This document shows, one piece after another, positions 1-8,422 of a DNA stretch of 64,000 bases. Source of the stretch: an uncultured Halomonas sp. (lineage in GTDB: Bacteria; Pseudomonadota; Gammaproteobacteria; Pseudomonadales; Halomonadaceae); NCBI RefSeq assembly GCF_947493865.1, contig NZ_CANLTC010000013.1, positions 1 through 64,000 of the forward strand, written 5' to 3'. The notes below the pieces were generated by a model. It did not search any database and was not told the origin of the DNA. It saw nothing but the letters and a program-made list of their open reading frames with translations. A program made the translations under genes and the position numbers. The stretch's first letter is position 1. Every line of letters starts with the position of its first letter.

Positions 1-80
1 GCCCGTAGCTTTTATGCGATGGTATGCGTGGCTTGCATACGCCTGTGTCTACGAGCCGACTTTTCATACAGACCCTAAGC

Positions 81-263
81 ATGAAATACATGATTCAAAT
101 GCTTACGCTCCTGCTTTCCTTGTTCCTCATGGCGGGATGTAGTGAGAAGGAAGAAAACTGCGAAAAAACAAACCAACAGCAAGAGCAGTGCGAAAAACAG
201 AACGGGACTATCTACGATAGCCTGAAAGAACCGGTGGATCGCTCTAAGAGCAAGGAGTTCTGA
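81..263 (+). CDS. trbK: TrbK-like entry-exclusion lipoprotein
   Basis: This 60-residue protein has a hydrophobic signal segment (residues 6-18) ending in a lipobox (LMAGC), so Cys19 should be lipidated. The mature part is short, Gln/Glu/Lys-rich and contains paired cysteines. It lies directly before trbL, as trbK does in the IncP Tra2 region, where TrbK blocks entry of a second related plasmid. I chose the ATG at 81 because it starts the signal peptide; an ATG at 24 would add an unlikely leader. Another frame is open from base 1 to a stop at 76-78 and may be the end of the preceding trb gene. The family call rests on lipobox plus position, not on sequence recall. Confidence 0.6.
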   Translation: MKYMIQMLTLLLSLFLMAGCSEKEENCEKTNQQQEQCEKQNGTIYDSLKEPVDRSKSKEF

Positions 264-264
264 T

Positions 265-1887
265 ATGAAAACAGTACTTCTTCGCTTTGGGGCAGTACTG
301 CCCTTTGCTTCCATTTCACCAGCCGCCTTTGCCGAAATTGATAAAGGCGGTGTGTTGAATGAAGTTTCGGACCGTTTTTTAACCGAAAGCTCAAATTGGG
401 CGACAACAATTACTGATCATGCGTCCTGGTTATTCTGGACACTGGTTGTTATCTCAATGGTCTGGACGTTCGGCATGATGGCATTGCGCAAAGCCGACAT
501 TGGCGAATTCTTCGCTGAGTTTACCCGCTTCACCATTACTACCGGGTTCTTTTGGTGGCTGTTGATCAATGGGCCTGGCTTTGCAATGGATATCATCAAC
601 TCGTTGAGAAATATCGCGGCTGAAGCATCCGGCCTGCCAAGGGGGTTGAATCCGTCCACGCCGATAGATATTGCGTTTGACATTATCGCTAAGGCAGCGA
701 GCAGCTATAGCATCACTAGCCCTATGGACAACTTATCCATCTTCCTAACCACGCTTGCCATATTGGCATGCATGGCCATTGTCGCGGCCAACGTTCTTCT
801 TGCCCTAGTTACGGCATGGATTATTGCTTACGCGGGGGTTTTTGTATTGGGCTTCGGTGGCTCGCGCTGGACCTCTGACATTGCCGTCAACTATTTCAGG
901 AGTGTGGCCGGTATAGCACTCAAAATCATGACAATGACACTGCTGGTTGGGATCGCTATTTCTATTATCGATGGTTATCACTCCGACCTTTCAGAAGGTG
1001 CGCCAATGGACGAATTGTTGGTCATTTTCGTTGTGTCCCTTGTCATGGTTATTCTCGTTAACTCCGTACCAAACGTGGTTGCAGGTTTGATTCCTGGCGG
1101 TGGTGCTGCTGCGAGCGCTGGTAGTTCATTCAGTGCAGGGGCCTTGATTGGTGGTGCTGTCGGTGCCGGTGCAGCCGTCGCATCGGGTGGTGCTGCGCTT
1201 GGAAGCGCTGCAATGTCCGGGGCGACTAATATGGCCGGTGGAGCTAGTGCTGTAAAAGCAGCCTTTCAAAAGGCGCAATCCAGTATGGCCGGTGGAGACA
1301 TGCCGAGCTTCGGCGGTAGCTCTAGTGATACCGGCGAAAGCTGGGGTGGTAGCACCACTGACAGCAATAACGCGAGCACGGGTGATACGCCATTTGCCCA
1401 GGCAGCAGGTTTTTCCGGAGCGGGCGGTTCCAGCTCAGGCGGTGGGTTTGGTCGGGCAGCTTCTCTAGCAGCCGGAACGGCTGGCGAGCTTGCTAAAGGG
1501 GTCGGGGCAAAGATGGCCGGAAGTTTTCAGGACAGGGCGAATCAGACCGCCGGCGGACGCCTGGCATCCTCGATTCGTGAAAGCATGGAACCAAAGAGTG
1601 ATAACGATGCTGGTAGCGCTGATCAGGTGAGTGATACCGCATTGTTCGACAGCGATAGCTTGAGCGGTGGTAACGGCGGCGGCTGGGTAAACCAAACAGG
1701 TGGTTTTGATGCTCTGTCTAGCGAGGACCAGGACAAGGCCCGCCAATCACACGCTGAGTGGCAAGCACGCGACCCGGAAAAGCACACCTTCGACGTCGGG
1801 GACTACGTTTCGTATGCCCAGGAACGCCAGCAGGAACGTAATGAAGAGGTTGCCAGCTTTGTGAACCGCGATCGGCAAGATACGTAA
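265..1887 (+). CDS. trbL: P-type conjugative transfer protein TrbL
   Basis: TrbL is the polytopic inner-membrane component (VirB6-like) of the IncP type IV secretion channel. This 540-residue protein has an N-terminal signal-like segment, then several membrane helices between about residues 45 and 275, followed by a long Gly/Ser/Ala-rich C-terminal tail, which is the TrbL/VirB6 plan. A strong AAGGAG site at 251-256 precedes the ATG, just behind trbK. The last residues (EVASFVNRD) and an earlier TPFAQAAGFS motif reappear in the next small gene. The stop codon is embedded in the ribosome binding site of the downstream gene, so the two are probably one transcript. Confidence 0.88.
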   Translation: MKTVLLRFGAVLPFASISPAAFAEIDKGGVLNEVSDRFLTESSNWATTITDHASWLFWTLVVISMVWTFGMMALRKADIGEFFAEFTRFTITTGFFWWLLINGPGFAMDIINSLRNIAAEASGLPRGLNPSTPIDIAFDIIAKAASSYSITSPMDNLSIFLTTLAILACMAIVAANVLLALVTAWIIAYAGVFVLGFGGSRWTSDIAVNYFRSVAGIALKIMTMTLLVGIAISIIDGYHSDLSEGAPMDELLVIFVVSLVMVILVNSVPNVVAGLIPGGGAAASAGSSFSAGALIGGAVGAGAAVASGGAALGSAAMSGATNMAGGASAVKAAFQKAQSSMAGGDMPSFGGSSSDTGESWGGSTTDSNNASTGDTPFAQAAGFSGAGGSSSGGGFGRAASLAAGTAGELAKGVGAKMAGSFQDRANQTAGGRLASSIRESMEPKSDNDAGSADQVSDTALFDSDSLSGGNGGGWVNQTGGFDALSSEDQDKARQSHAEWQARDPEKHTFDVGDYVSYAQERQQERNEEVASFVNRDRQDT

Positions 1888-1899
1888 GGAGATAAGACG

Positions 1900-2166
1900 A
1901 TGAAAGAACGTAATTTCATGGCTGCCCTGGATATGCTCGACAAAGTCCAGGAACCCCGCACAGAAGCCGATTTTGTGCCGGTTGTCGAACCATCGACCGA
2001 GGAAGAGAAAGACACCGACGCGGAGATTGCGGCTTTTGTGAATCGCCCGGACCCTACTGGCCGAATGGAGGCATCGAGCAGCACACGCATCAGCAATGAC
2101 GCAGGGGCTGGAACCGGGAAAACCCCGTTTTCAGAAGTGGCCGGGTTTTCCAATACCGGCTTATAG
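1900..2166 (+). CDS. Small soluble protein sharing TrbL tail motifs
   Basis: This 88-residue, acidic, low-complexity protein has no membrane segment and no domain I recognise. It follows trbL by 12 bases with an AAGGAG site that overlaps the trbL stop. Two short stretches resemble the TrbL C-terminal tail: EIAAFVNRPD against EVASFVNRD, and TPFSEVAGFSNTG against TPFAQAAGFSGAG. This suggests that both carry the same short binding motifs, or that the gene arose by duplication of the trbL 3' end. The strong start signal and operon position make it a credible gene; the function is unknown. Confidence 0.65.
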   Translation: MKERNFMAALDMLDKVQEPRTEADFVPVVEPSTEEEKDTDAEIAAFVNRPDPTGRMEASSSTRISNDAGAGTGKTPFSEVAGFSNTGL

Positions 2167-2174
2167 AAAGCACA

Positions 2175-2206
2175 CGGGCCGGTGATGGTGCACCGGTCCG
2201 CATTTT
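2175..2206 (+). terminator. Hairpin after the trbL operon
   Basis: Bases 2175-2184 and 2191-2200 form a 10-bp stem with one G-U pair and a 6-base loop, followed by a short CATTTTC tract. It lies 8 bases after the stop of the small gene behind trbL. The T run is weak, so termination may be partial; it could instead be a protein-binding site. Confidence 0.5.
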
Positions 2207-2234
2207 CACATACCACCTGTCAGAGAGGTGACAC

Positions 2235-2462
2235 ATGACAACCACGCATAATATCGAAGTTCAGCAAGCAATTCATCAGGCAGCAACCGAGCTGGCCGCC
2301 TTGGAGTTCATTGACCAGGAAACCGCCCGGCAGTTTTCGCCCGTCGCGGAGGCGGTCGCCAATATGTTCACCATCCTTTACTACCAGGCTGAAACTGGCC
2401 GAGCGACGTCGGAGGACTTCGAACTGGCGTTGGACACTATCCGCCAGGTGACAAGGAGGTAA
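2235..2462 (+). CDS. Small unknown protein upstream of traJ
   Basis: This 75-residue protein is predicted mostly helical, with no membrane segment and no family I recognise. A GAGAGGTG ribosome binding site precedes the ATG. Its stop codon lies inside the AAGGAGGT site for traJ, so the two genes are probably co-transcribed and may act together in relaxosome control. In RP4 the origin of transfer lies immediately upstream of traJ; here this gene occupies that place and I see no RP4-like nic sequence. Confidence 0.6.
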   Translation: MTTTHNIEVQQAIHQAATELAALEFIDQETARQFSPVAEAVANMFTILYYQAETGRATSEDFELALDTIRQVTRR

Positions 2463-2470
2463 GGCAAAAG

Positions 2471-2848
2471 ATGATGAACGATGAGAAAAAACGAATAACG
2501 AGGAAGAGCAGTACACCTATCAAGGTGTACTGCCTGCCCGAGGAAAAGGAACAAATCGAGACTCAGGCAAAGCGAGCTGGTATGAGTGCTGCGCGATATC
2601 TACGCGAAGTCGGTCAGGGGTATCACATCTCGGGTGTGGTGGATTATGAGCAGGTCCGGGAGTTGGCTCGAATCAACGGCGACCTTGGCCGTTTGGGCGG
2701 CCTATTGAAGCTATGGCTGACCGATGACGTGCGAACTGCCCAGTTTGGCCAGTCAACGATCCTTGCTGTTCTAAGTAAGATCGAGGCGACGCAGGAGGAA
2801 ATGGGTAAGGTCATGACCAAGGTAGTCATGCCGAGGTCTGAGCCATGA
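2471..2848 (+). CDS. traJ: Relaxosome protein TraJ (IncP type)
   Basis: TraJ binds the origin of transfer in IncP plasmids and recruits the TraI relaxase. This 125-residue protein matches RP4 TraJ closely along its length: PIKVYCLPEEKEQIE near the N-terminus, GMSAARYLREVGQGY, and the near-identical block VRELARINGDLGRLGGLLKL followed by WLTDD. A strong AAGGAGGT site at 2454-2461 supports the start at 2471; the adjacent ATG at 2474 is equally possible. In RP4 traI follows traJ; here no relaxase gene follows, and a short gene on the opposite strand comes next. Confidence 0.9.
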   Translation: MMNDEKKRITRKSSTPIKVYCLPEEKEQIETQAKRAGMSAARYLREVGQGYHISGVVDYEQVRELARINGDLGRLGGLLKLWLTDDVRTAQFGQSTILAVLSKIEATQEEMGKVMTKVVMPRSEP

Positions 2849-2870
2849 CAAAGCTATGATCGCTCCCCCC

Positions 2871-3053
2871 CTATTTTTTACGTCGGCGGGCCAGCTCCGC
2901 CTTTGCCCAAGCTGAAGACTCCAGCATATCCCGCCGAAGCTCCAATATCTCTTGGTCTGTCAGTCTCCGAACGCCCCGGCTCTCGGTCTCACCTTCGGGT
3001 GGCAAGGCTTTTTTGGAGTCACCTCCTGGTTCGGTAGGCTTCCTTTTACCCAT
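2871..3053 (-). CDS. Small charged protein, unknown
   Basis: This 60-residue, highly charged protein has a Gly/Pro/Lys-rich first half and a predicted helix (DQEILELRRDMLES) rich in Arg and Glu ending in RRRKK. I recognise no family. I chose the ATG at 3053 because GAGGGAGAG lies just upstream on the minus strand; a longer frame to 3152 lacks such a site. It converges on traJ, with 22 bases between the stops. A DNA-binding or relaxosome accessory role is possible from charge and position only. Confidence 0.5.
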   Translation of the reverse strand: MGKRKPTEPGGDSKKALPPEGETESRGVRRLTDQEILELRRDMLESSAWAKAELARRRKK

Positions 3054-3339
3054 GCGCTCTCCCTCGGTTCTGAAGCAATGTCCTTTGCATGCCCTAGCTT
3101 CCTGATTTTGATCGCTGAAGCTGACGATGAATGTTAGCATTAGCGCAGGCATATTGGCGTGTTGATTACGCCATTACATCAACAAAAAAGGTAGCAACCG
3201 GGTCGCTAGACCATCAGTAACTAGACTTGGGCGCATCTAATGCTCACGCAGGTGGTTTCTACCATAGTAATAGCTGGCAACCGGCGGGGTACCGGATGAC
3301 GGCTTGGAGCAGGCCAAGATAGGACGATGGTGTTCAAAT

Positions 3340-3507
3340 ATGGAAAAAAACAACTGGGCTGTTCTAGGTTGGAATAACGAGCTTTCTTTGAAGCACCTAC
3401 AAGTTCTCGTCGTTAGCGCCGAAGATGCTCAATTTTCACGCAAGGTGTTAAATCTAGCTCTACTGTTCTCCGGACTTGGCCAAGTTGTCAATGGGAAGTT
3501 GTTGTGA
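3340..3507 (+). CDS. Small ORF overlapping the hamA start
   Basis: This possible 55-residue protein is of unknown family, with a hydrophobic C-terminal half but no clear transmembrane helix. Its stop codon overlaps the hamA start in a TGATG arrangement (3505-3509), typical of translational coupling. The ribosome binding site before ATG 3340 is weak, and an in-frame TTG at 3304 would add 12 residues. It may be a small regulator or third component of the Hachiman operon, a leader peptide, or the tail of a gene eroded by insertion. Confidence 0.4.
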   Translation: MEKNNWAVLGWNNELSLKHLQVLVVSAEDAQFSRKVLNLALLFSGLGQVVNGKLL

Positions 3508-4304
3508 TGCCTATGCCGATTCCGCAGCTTGCGTATGATACCACCACTGCACCTGTGACTGGTCAAGGTTTGATCTATGACGAGACACAAGTGGAGGAAA
3601 TTCTGGCAGGGCCAGTAAAGGATATTTTGCAGGATACGCCAGGTACAGATGAGCTGGAGGAGCTACTGGCGAGCGTCGTAAGCACTGAGTTTGAGCAAGG
3701 AGGACTCAGTGAATTGCTTGCAGACCACACGGTGCCCAATAATTGGCGTGTTGGAGAAGCCATCGCAGAGGCATTCGTAGCTGGTAAAGGGAGTTGTATT
3801 TTCCCTTGGCCAACCGGCCGCGACCTTAAGAATCCCAATGCGAGCCCAGCTGGTTGTGATTTGACTGGATTCCAGCCTGTAGATGATGAGGAACTTCCCC
3901 ATCGTTTTGCCTTTGGAGAGGTAAAAACCTCTGAACATAACCAGTCGCCCCCAAGTGTCATGACCAGCTTAGGAAATCAGCTACACGGATTACGTGATAA
4001 TCGCCAAGTGAAAAATGCACTTTGTCGTTATCTAGGACATCACGCTATACGAGCAGATTGGGAGCCAATGTTTAAGAGTGCTACCAAACGCTATTTGAGT
4101 TCTAATAGTACTGATGTCGCGGTTTATGGTGTTTTGGTGCGCGATATTTCACCAGACGCTTCGGATATTTCCGCCCGCGTAGTGTCGCTGGCTGCCAATT
4201 GTCCAGCGCACACCGATATTGAAATGTATGCATTATACCTCCCCGTTAACGCAATTAGCACTCTATCTGAGCGTGCTCAAGCCGCTATGCAGGAGGCGTC
4301 ATGA
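3507..4304 (+). CDS. hamA: Hachiman defence nuclease HamA (DUF1837)
   Basis: HamA is the DNA-degrading effector of the Hachiman anti-phage system, held inactive by HamB until damaged or foreign DNA is sensed. With the ATG at 3507 the protein has 265 residues. Its central FAFGEVK segment puts Glu138 and Lys140 in the E-x-K nuclease motif, and Asp118 lies a short way upstream as a likely third metal ligand. This spacing agrees with the published catalytic pair of characterised HamA, as I recall it. A GTG at 3504 is also possible. The stop overlaps the hamB start by 4 bases (ATGA), as expected for a coupled pair. AbpA of the AbpAB system belongs to the same family. Confidence 0.85.
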   Translation: MPMPIPQLAYDTTTAPVTGQGLIYDETQVEEILAGPVKDILQDTPGTDELEELLASVVSTEFEQGGLSELLADHTVPNNWRVGEAIAEAFVAGKGSCIFPWPTGRDLKNPNASPAGCDLTGFQPVDDEELPHRFAFGEVKTSEHNQSPPSVMTSLGNQLHGLRDNRQVKNALCRYLGHHAIRADWEPMFKSATKRYLSSNSTDVAVYGVLVRDISPDASDISARVVSLAANCPAHTDIEMYALYLPVNAISTLSERAQAAMQEAS

Positions 4305-7300
4305 CGCTTTCGCAAGAGCACTTGATACAGGTCGATCAGCACTGGGCTGTGCAATCCATTAGCGATGAGCTTCGAGTTCAAGCTATGGAGATGGCTGAAT
4401 TGCGTTTTGTTGATATTTCATTAGGTAATTTGCTTGAACACTCTCAGGCAGAATTTGATACCGATTTGTTGGAGAGGGTAGCAACTGCTTATGAACTAGC
4501 TGCCATTGAGGGAATTGGTCCACTGCTGCACCCAGTATCAGATCAAGAAAATAAACACCTTCGCGAATTGGCACAAGCTGGTGCATACCGAGCATTTAGT
4601 CTGTTTCGTGTATTGCCTGTACCTCGCCATGATGAGGAAAGATTATTCCATATATTGCATGTGGCTGGACTAGCTTATTGTGGTGATCGCTGGACTGATT
4701 TAAGGCGTTGGCTTGATGAGCAAAAGGGTGCATTAGAAGTCCCAAGTGTAGCGTCTGTGTCTTGGGATAAACGGTTACTGTACAGAATTTTTGATTGCTG
4801 GCTTCGTTTGCTGCGTAAAAACCGCTGGGATGATCTTGATCAGATATCTGAGATAGTGCTTGGTCTTCGCAATGACCAAGCCGATCATGAAAAAGCTCTT
4901 CTAGGCCGAGTTCAGGGTGCCGAGGCTCAGACCATCGCGATGCGATTAGTAGCTCTTTACCATTGGGCCAAAGCGACTGAGCGACTAGCTGTATATATGC
5001 TTCAGGGCGAACCTGTGGCGATAGATGCTCAATTGGATCAGCACTTCGAAGCGGCTCTGAAGGCTGCTCAAGCATCCAAAGATATGCAGCTTGAGGTGAT
5101 TTTACGTTGGTTGCATGTCGCGAGTCGGAAGATGGTCGCTGGCTCCCTATGGTGGGTAGCTCACACAGTGAACTCCCGTGTGACTCGCTTTGTTTCTCAT
5201 ATAACCAAGCAAAAAGGGCTGTTTGAATTGCTGCCGCCACAGCGGGCAGCTCTCCAAGAACAGGGCTTGTTGGACCAGGCTAGCCGTGCGGTAATTGTGG
5301 ATTTGCCAACATCGGGTGGGAAAACAGCACTTGCCCAATTCCGAATACTGCAGGCACTTAACCAGTTTGATCAGGATGATGGTTGGGTAGCTTATGTGGC
5401 TCCAACTCGAGCTCTTGTGTCTCAAATCACTCGGCGTCTGCGTGAAGACTTTGGACCGCTTGGAATACAAGTTGAACCATTGACGGGAGCTGTCGAAGTA
5501 GACGCTTTTGAGGAAGCTCTGTTAGGAGAGGCTCGGGCATTTCAGGTGTTAGTTGCTACACCTGAAAAACTTCAGTTAGTTATGCGGAATAAGAAGGTTG
5601 CCAGGCCTTTGGCTTTGGTTGTAATGGATGAGGCGCACAACATTGAGGATGAGTCCCGGGGATTGCGAATTGAGTTACTGCTGGCAACGATCAAGCAAGA
5701 GTCACCTCGCGCTAATTTTTTATTGTTGATGCCTTTTGTTCCTAATGCGAATGATCTTGCTCAGTGGTTAGCAGCTGATCGTGGGCGAAGCATCAGTTTG
5801 GGGACTTCGGCGTGGCAGCCGAATGAGCGAATTGTTGGGCTTTTCGACATTCACAAAGGTGATAAGCGAGGAGATTGGAACTTAAGTTTTGAGACACTCA
5901 CAACTACTCAGCGAACGATTCATCTAAAAGGATCTCATGTCGTTGATGGGAATCGCCCCTTGCCAAAACTCACCTATTCAAAAGCGAATGGTTTAGCAAC
6001 GCAGGCGGTTGCCATGGCCAAGGCTTTTTCGAAGCGAGGTACGAGTATCGCAGTTGCTCAAACAATTCCAGACGCTTGGAGTATTGCTCGGAAAGTTGCA
6101 GCAGAACTTGATCCGTATGTGCAAATTCCTGATGATGTTAAGCTTGTTCAGCGCTTTTTGGCGGCAGAAATAAGTGTCGATTTTGAGTTGATCGAGATGC
6201 TGTCAAAAGGCGTCGTTGTACACCATGCCGGATTGCCTGTTGAAGCACTTTCTTTGATTGAGTGGCTCACTGAGAAGGGATACATCCGTGTAATGTGCGC
6301 CACAACAACAATTGCTCAAGGCCTCAATTTTCCTGTTTCCTCTGTTTTCTTGGCGACACGGAAACTTCCTTACGGTAAAGAAATGTCCCATCGAGCATTT
6401 TGGAACTTAGCTGGACGGGCTGGACGTATTGGTCATGATAGTGTTGGTGTTGTTGGTATTGCAGCAGGCTCTCAACCTAATGAAATTAGGAAGTATGTTT
6501 CTGATGCTACTGTGTCCCTCGTATCTCGGCTTGAAGGTATGCTCGATGAACTTCAGGCTGCCGGAAATTTGGCAAACTTATCGGTATTTATTCAAGAAGA
6601 GCAATGGGCAGACTTTCGTAGTTATATAGCTCACCTCTGGAATGAAAAGCGTAACCTTGATGAGGTGATTGGCGAGGCCGAACAACTATTGCGCAATACT
6701 TACGGTTTTGGCTCCCTTCGCGCGAAGGCTGACAGAGCCTCACAAGATAAGGCAGATGCTTTGCTTGAAGCTACCAAAGGGTATGTGCGCAAGCTAGCGG
6801 AGCATCCCGAAAACGCTTCCTTGGCAGATGTAACAGGCTTTTCTCCAGAAGGAGTTCGTTCGACCTTGTTGGATTTGAATAACCTTGAGAATAAGCTGAC
6901 CCTTACGGATTGGGAACCATCCAGCTTGTTTGGTGATAAAGCACAATCCGTGTTGCCCAGTTTGATGGGTATCATGCTGCGAGTCCCGCAACTGCAGGAT
7001 GGGTTGCGTGAGATCAGTAAAGGTGAGGGTAATAGCCATCGAAAGCTAGCGGATATCACTCAAGCATGGGTAACTGGTAGCTCAATAGAGTCTATTGCGA
7101 AAGCCTATTTTCAGGGCGACTCTCTTACTGACCAAATCTCGAAAGCGTGTAGGGCTGTATATAGAGATTTAGCCAACAACGGTGCTTGGGGGCTTTCGGC
7201 ATTGAGTAAAATGCCAACATCTGGACTCGATTTTGAAAGCATGTCAGATGAGGACAAGCGTAAATTAAATAATTTGCCAGCTATGCTATATCACGGTGTT

Positions 7301-7543
7301 AAAACTGAAGAAGCGGTTTTGATGCGTATGAACAGCGTACCTAGAAGTATTGCAGAGCGAGTAGGAGAAGACTTTAGGATGCAGACAGATGGTGACGCAG
7401 AGGTGGCGTTGTCCCCCCGTAAAGCGGGAGAGTATCTTAAGTCGCTTAAAACAGAAGACTGGGCACGGTTGAAGCCAGAGAGTTCATTGCTTTCAGGAGA
7501 GGACTACCAGAAAGTCTGGAAGCAGCTTTCTGGGGAGTCTTAG
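4301..7543 (+). CDS. hamB: Hachiman helicase HamB
   Basis: HamB is the superfamily 2 helicase that pairs with HamA and senses DNA. This 1080-residue protein has an all-helical N-terminal region (to about 300), then Walker A PTSGGKT (336-342), a DEAH box (443-446) and a C-terminal helicase domain with the motif VI stretch NLAGRAGRIG, resembling the Ski2-like group. The usual motif III after the DEAH box is not obvious (LLMPFVPN in its place). A long helical C-terminal domain follows. The gene overlaps hamA by 4 bases. Codon use is more AT-rich than the chromosome further right, consistent with acquisition by transfer. Confidence 0.87.
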   Translation: MTLSQEHLIQVDQHWAVQSISDELRVQAMEMAELRFVDISLGNLLEHSQAEFDTDLLERVATAYELAAIEGIGPLLHPVSDQENKHLRELAQAGAYRAFSLFRVLPVPRHDEERLFHILHVAGLAYCGDRWTDLRRWLDEQKGALEVPSVASVSWDKRLLYRIFDCWLRLLRKNRWDDLDQISEIVLGLRNDQADHEKALLGRVQGAEAQTIAMRLVALYHWAKATERLAVYMLQGEPVAIDAQLDQHFEAALKAAQASKDMQLEVILRWLHVASRKMVAGSLWWVAHTVNSRVTRFVSHITKQKGLFELLPPQRAALQEQGLLDQASRAVIVDLPTSGGKTALAQFRILQALNQFDQDDGWVAYVAPTRALVSQITRRLREDFGPLGIQVEPLTGAVEVDAFEEALLGEARAFQVLVATPEKLQLVMRNKKVARPLALVVMDEAHNIEDESRGLRIELLLATIKQESPRANFLLLMPFVPNANDLAQWLAADRGRSISLGTSAWQPNERIVGLFDIHKGDKRGDWNLSFETLTTTQRTIHLKGSHVVDGNRPLPKLTYSKANGLATQAVAMAKAFSKRGTSIAVAQTIPDAWSIARKVAAELDPYVQIPDDVKLVQRFLAAEISVDFELIEMLSKGVVVHHAGLPVEALSLIEWLTEKGYIRVMCATTTIAQGLNFPVSSVFLATRKLPYGKEMSHRAFWNLAGRAGRIGHDSVGVVGIAAGSQPNEIRKYVSDATVSLVSRLEGMLDELQAAGNLANLSVFIQEEQWADFRSYIAHLWNEKRNLDEVIGEAEQLLRNTYGFGSLRAKADRASQDKADALLEATKGYVRKLAEHPENASLADVTGFSPEGVRSTLLDLNNLENKLTLTDWEPSSLFGDKAQSVLPSLMGIMLRVPQLQDGLREISKGEGNSHRKLADITQAWVTGSSIESIAKAYFQGDSLTDQISKACRAVYRDLANNGAWGLSALSKMPTSGLDFESMSDEDKRKLNNLPAMLYHGVKTEEAVLMRMNSVPRSIAERVGEDFRMQTDGDAEVALSPRKAGEYLKSLKTEDWARLKPESSLLSGEDYQKVWKQLSGES

Positions 7544-7885
7544 GAGTTCCTGCAGTCAACTGATAGTAAGGTTAGAAGCTCAGTTGATGATTGGTTGATT
7601 TATTTTTTTGACGTGGCATAAAATATGGTATTTAATGATGGATTGTTTTTAAGTGATTGAAAACTCAGGGTTTTATGTTTCTATTTACAATAGAGTGGGA
7701 GTGATAGAGCTATAGCGCTATAATAATTGTAGTAAGCCTGTCGATTTTTCGTCAGGCTTTTTAACGAAAACTGAAGAACAAACTAGATAAAGTGGTTGAA
7801 TATCTTGGCGCGTTTATTTGAAAAGTAATTTTTACAATCAGTGCCTATTTTTTAAAATAAATATGATCAATAAATCGGTCTTTAT
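7544..7885. other. AT-rich intergenic stretch after hamB
   Basis: I see no gene here. It holds a perfect 12-base palindrome (TATAGCGCTATA, 7711-7722) shortly before the terminator described separately. The last 120 bases before the next gene are very AT-rich and probably contain its promoter, but I cannot pick convincing -35 and -10 boxes. Confidence 0.5.
7734..7762 (+). terminator. Rho-independent terminator downstream of hamB
   Basis: Arms 7734-7743 and 7750-7759 (AAGCCTG, one mismatch, CG) form a hairpin with a 6-base loop, followed directly by T residues. It lies about 190 bases after hamB and probably ends the hamAB transcript. Confidence 0.7.
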
Positions 7886-8401
7886 ATGGAAAATATTAAT
7901 TTGTTGCTTGGGCAGATAGCTAGTATGGTAACTATTCTAGGGTTTTTAGGTTTTTTGGTTAAAAAAATAAATCGCTATAAAAACGTCAAAGAAAAACAAA
8001 GGCAGAAATTTGAAAGCCTCATCAAGGCGCTAGCAAACCAAGCTACAACTGCAATACAGCGACAAGACGTTTTTATCTACGCAAATGAGACGCTTGGATT
8101 CGGAAGGCGTATAGAAAATAGAATCCGCTTTCATGCCGGTTTTTTTTGGTTGTTTAACTTGCTAATGTCGTTTTTAATAGTATACCTTTACGATTCTAGA
8201 GATTTAGTTTTTTGGGAAATTGCTTTACTTTTATTGGCCGAGGCTGGCGCGCTGGTTTTGACTTCATTTTTAAGTGTTATTTGTTATAACTTGGCTAAAA
8301 TAAATGATGCATTCGCGCAATCTTACATAGAAGAAGTTAATCGCCACATAAGCAAAAGCCCGATGGCTGTAAAAGCAAGTTCGAAATTACGGAAAAGTTA
8401 A
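7886..8401 (+). CDS. Unknown membrane protein with three predicted helices
   Basis: This 171-residue protein has a hydrophobic helix near the N-terminus (residues 6-25), a charged cytoplasmic-like stretch to about 105, and two closely spaced hydrophobic helices (about 108-123 and 130-155), then a short polar tail. I recognise no family. The layout resembles small membrane effectors found in defence islands (such as SLATT-type proteins), but no diagnostic motif is visible. It stands alone behind an AT-rich leader; its low GC content matches hamAB and not the chromosome to the right. Confidence 0.6.
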   Translation: MENINLLLGQIASMVTILGFLGFLVKKINRYKNVKEKQRQKFESLIKALANQATTAIQRQDVFIYANETLGFGRRIENRIRFHAGFFWLFNLLMSFLIVYLYDSRDLVFWEIALLLLAEAGALVLTSFLSVICYNLAKINDAFAQSYIEEVNRHISKSPMAVKASSKLRKS

Positions 8402-8422
8402 TTTTAATAACTAACTATTACC

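Noticed and set aside
2161..2234. Hairpin before the small gene as an RP4-type origin of transfer
   Set aside because: No nic-like sequence was seen beside it and its place after a stop fits a terminator better.
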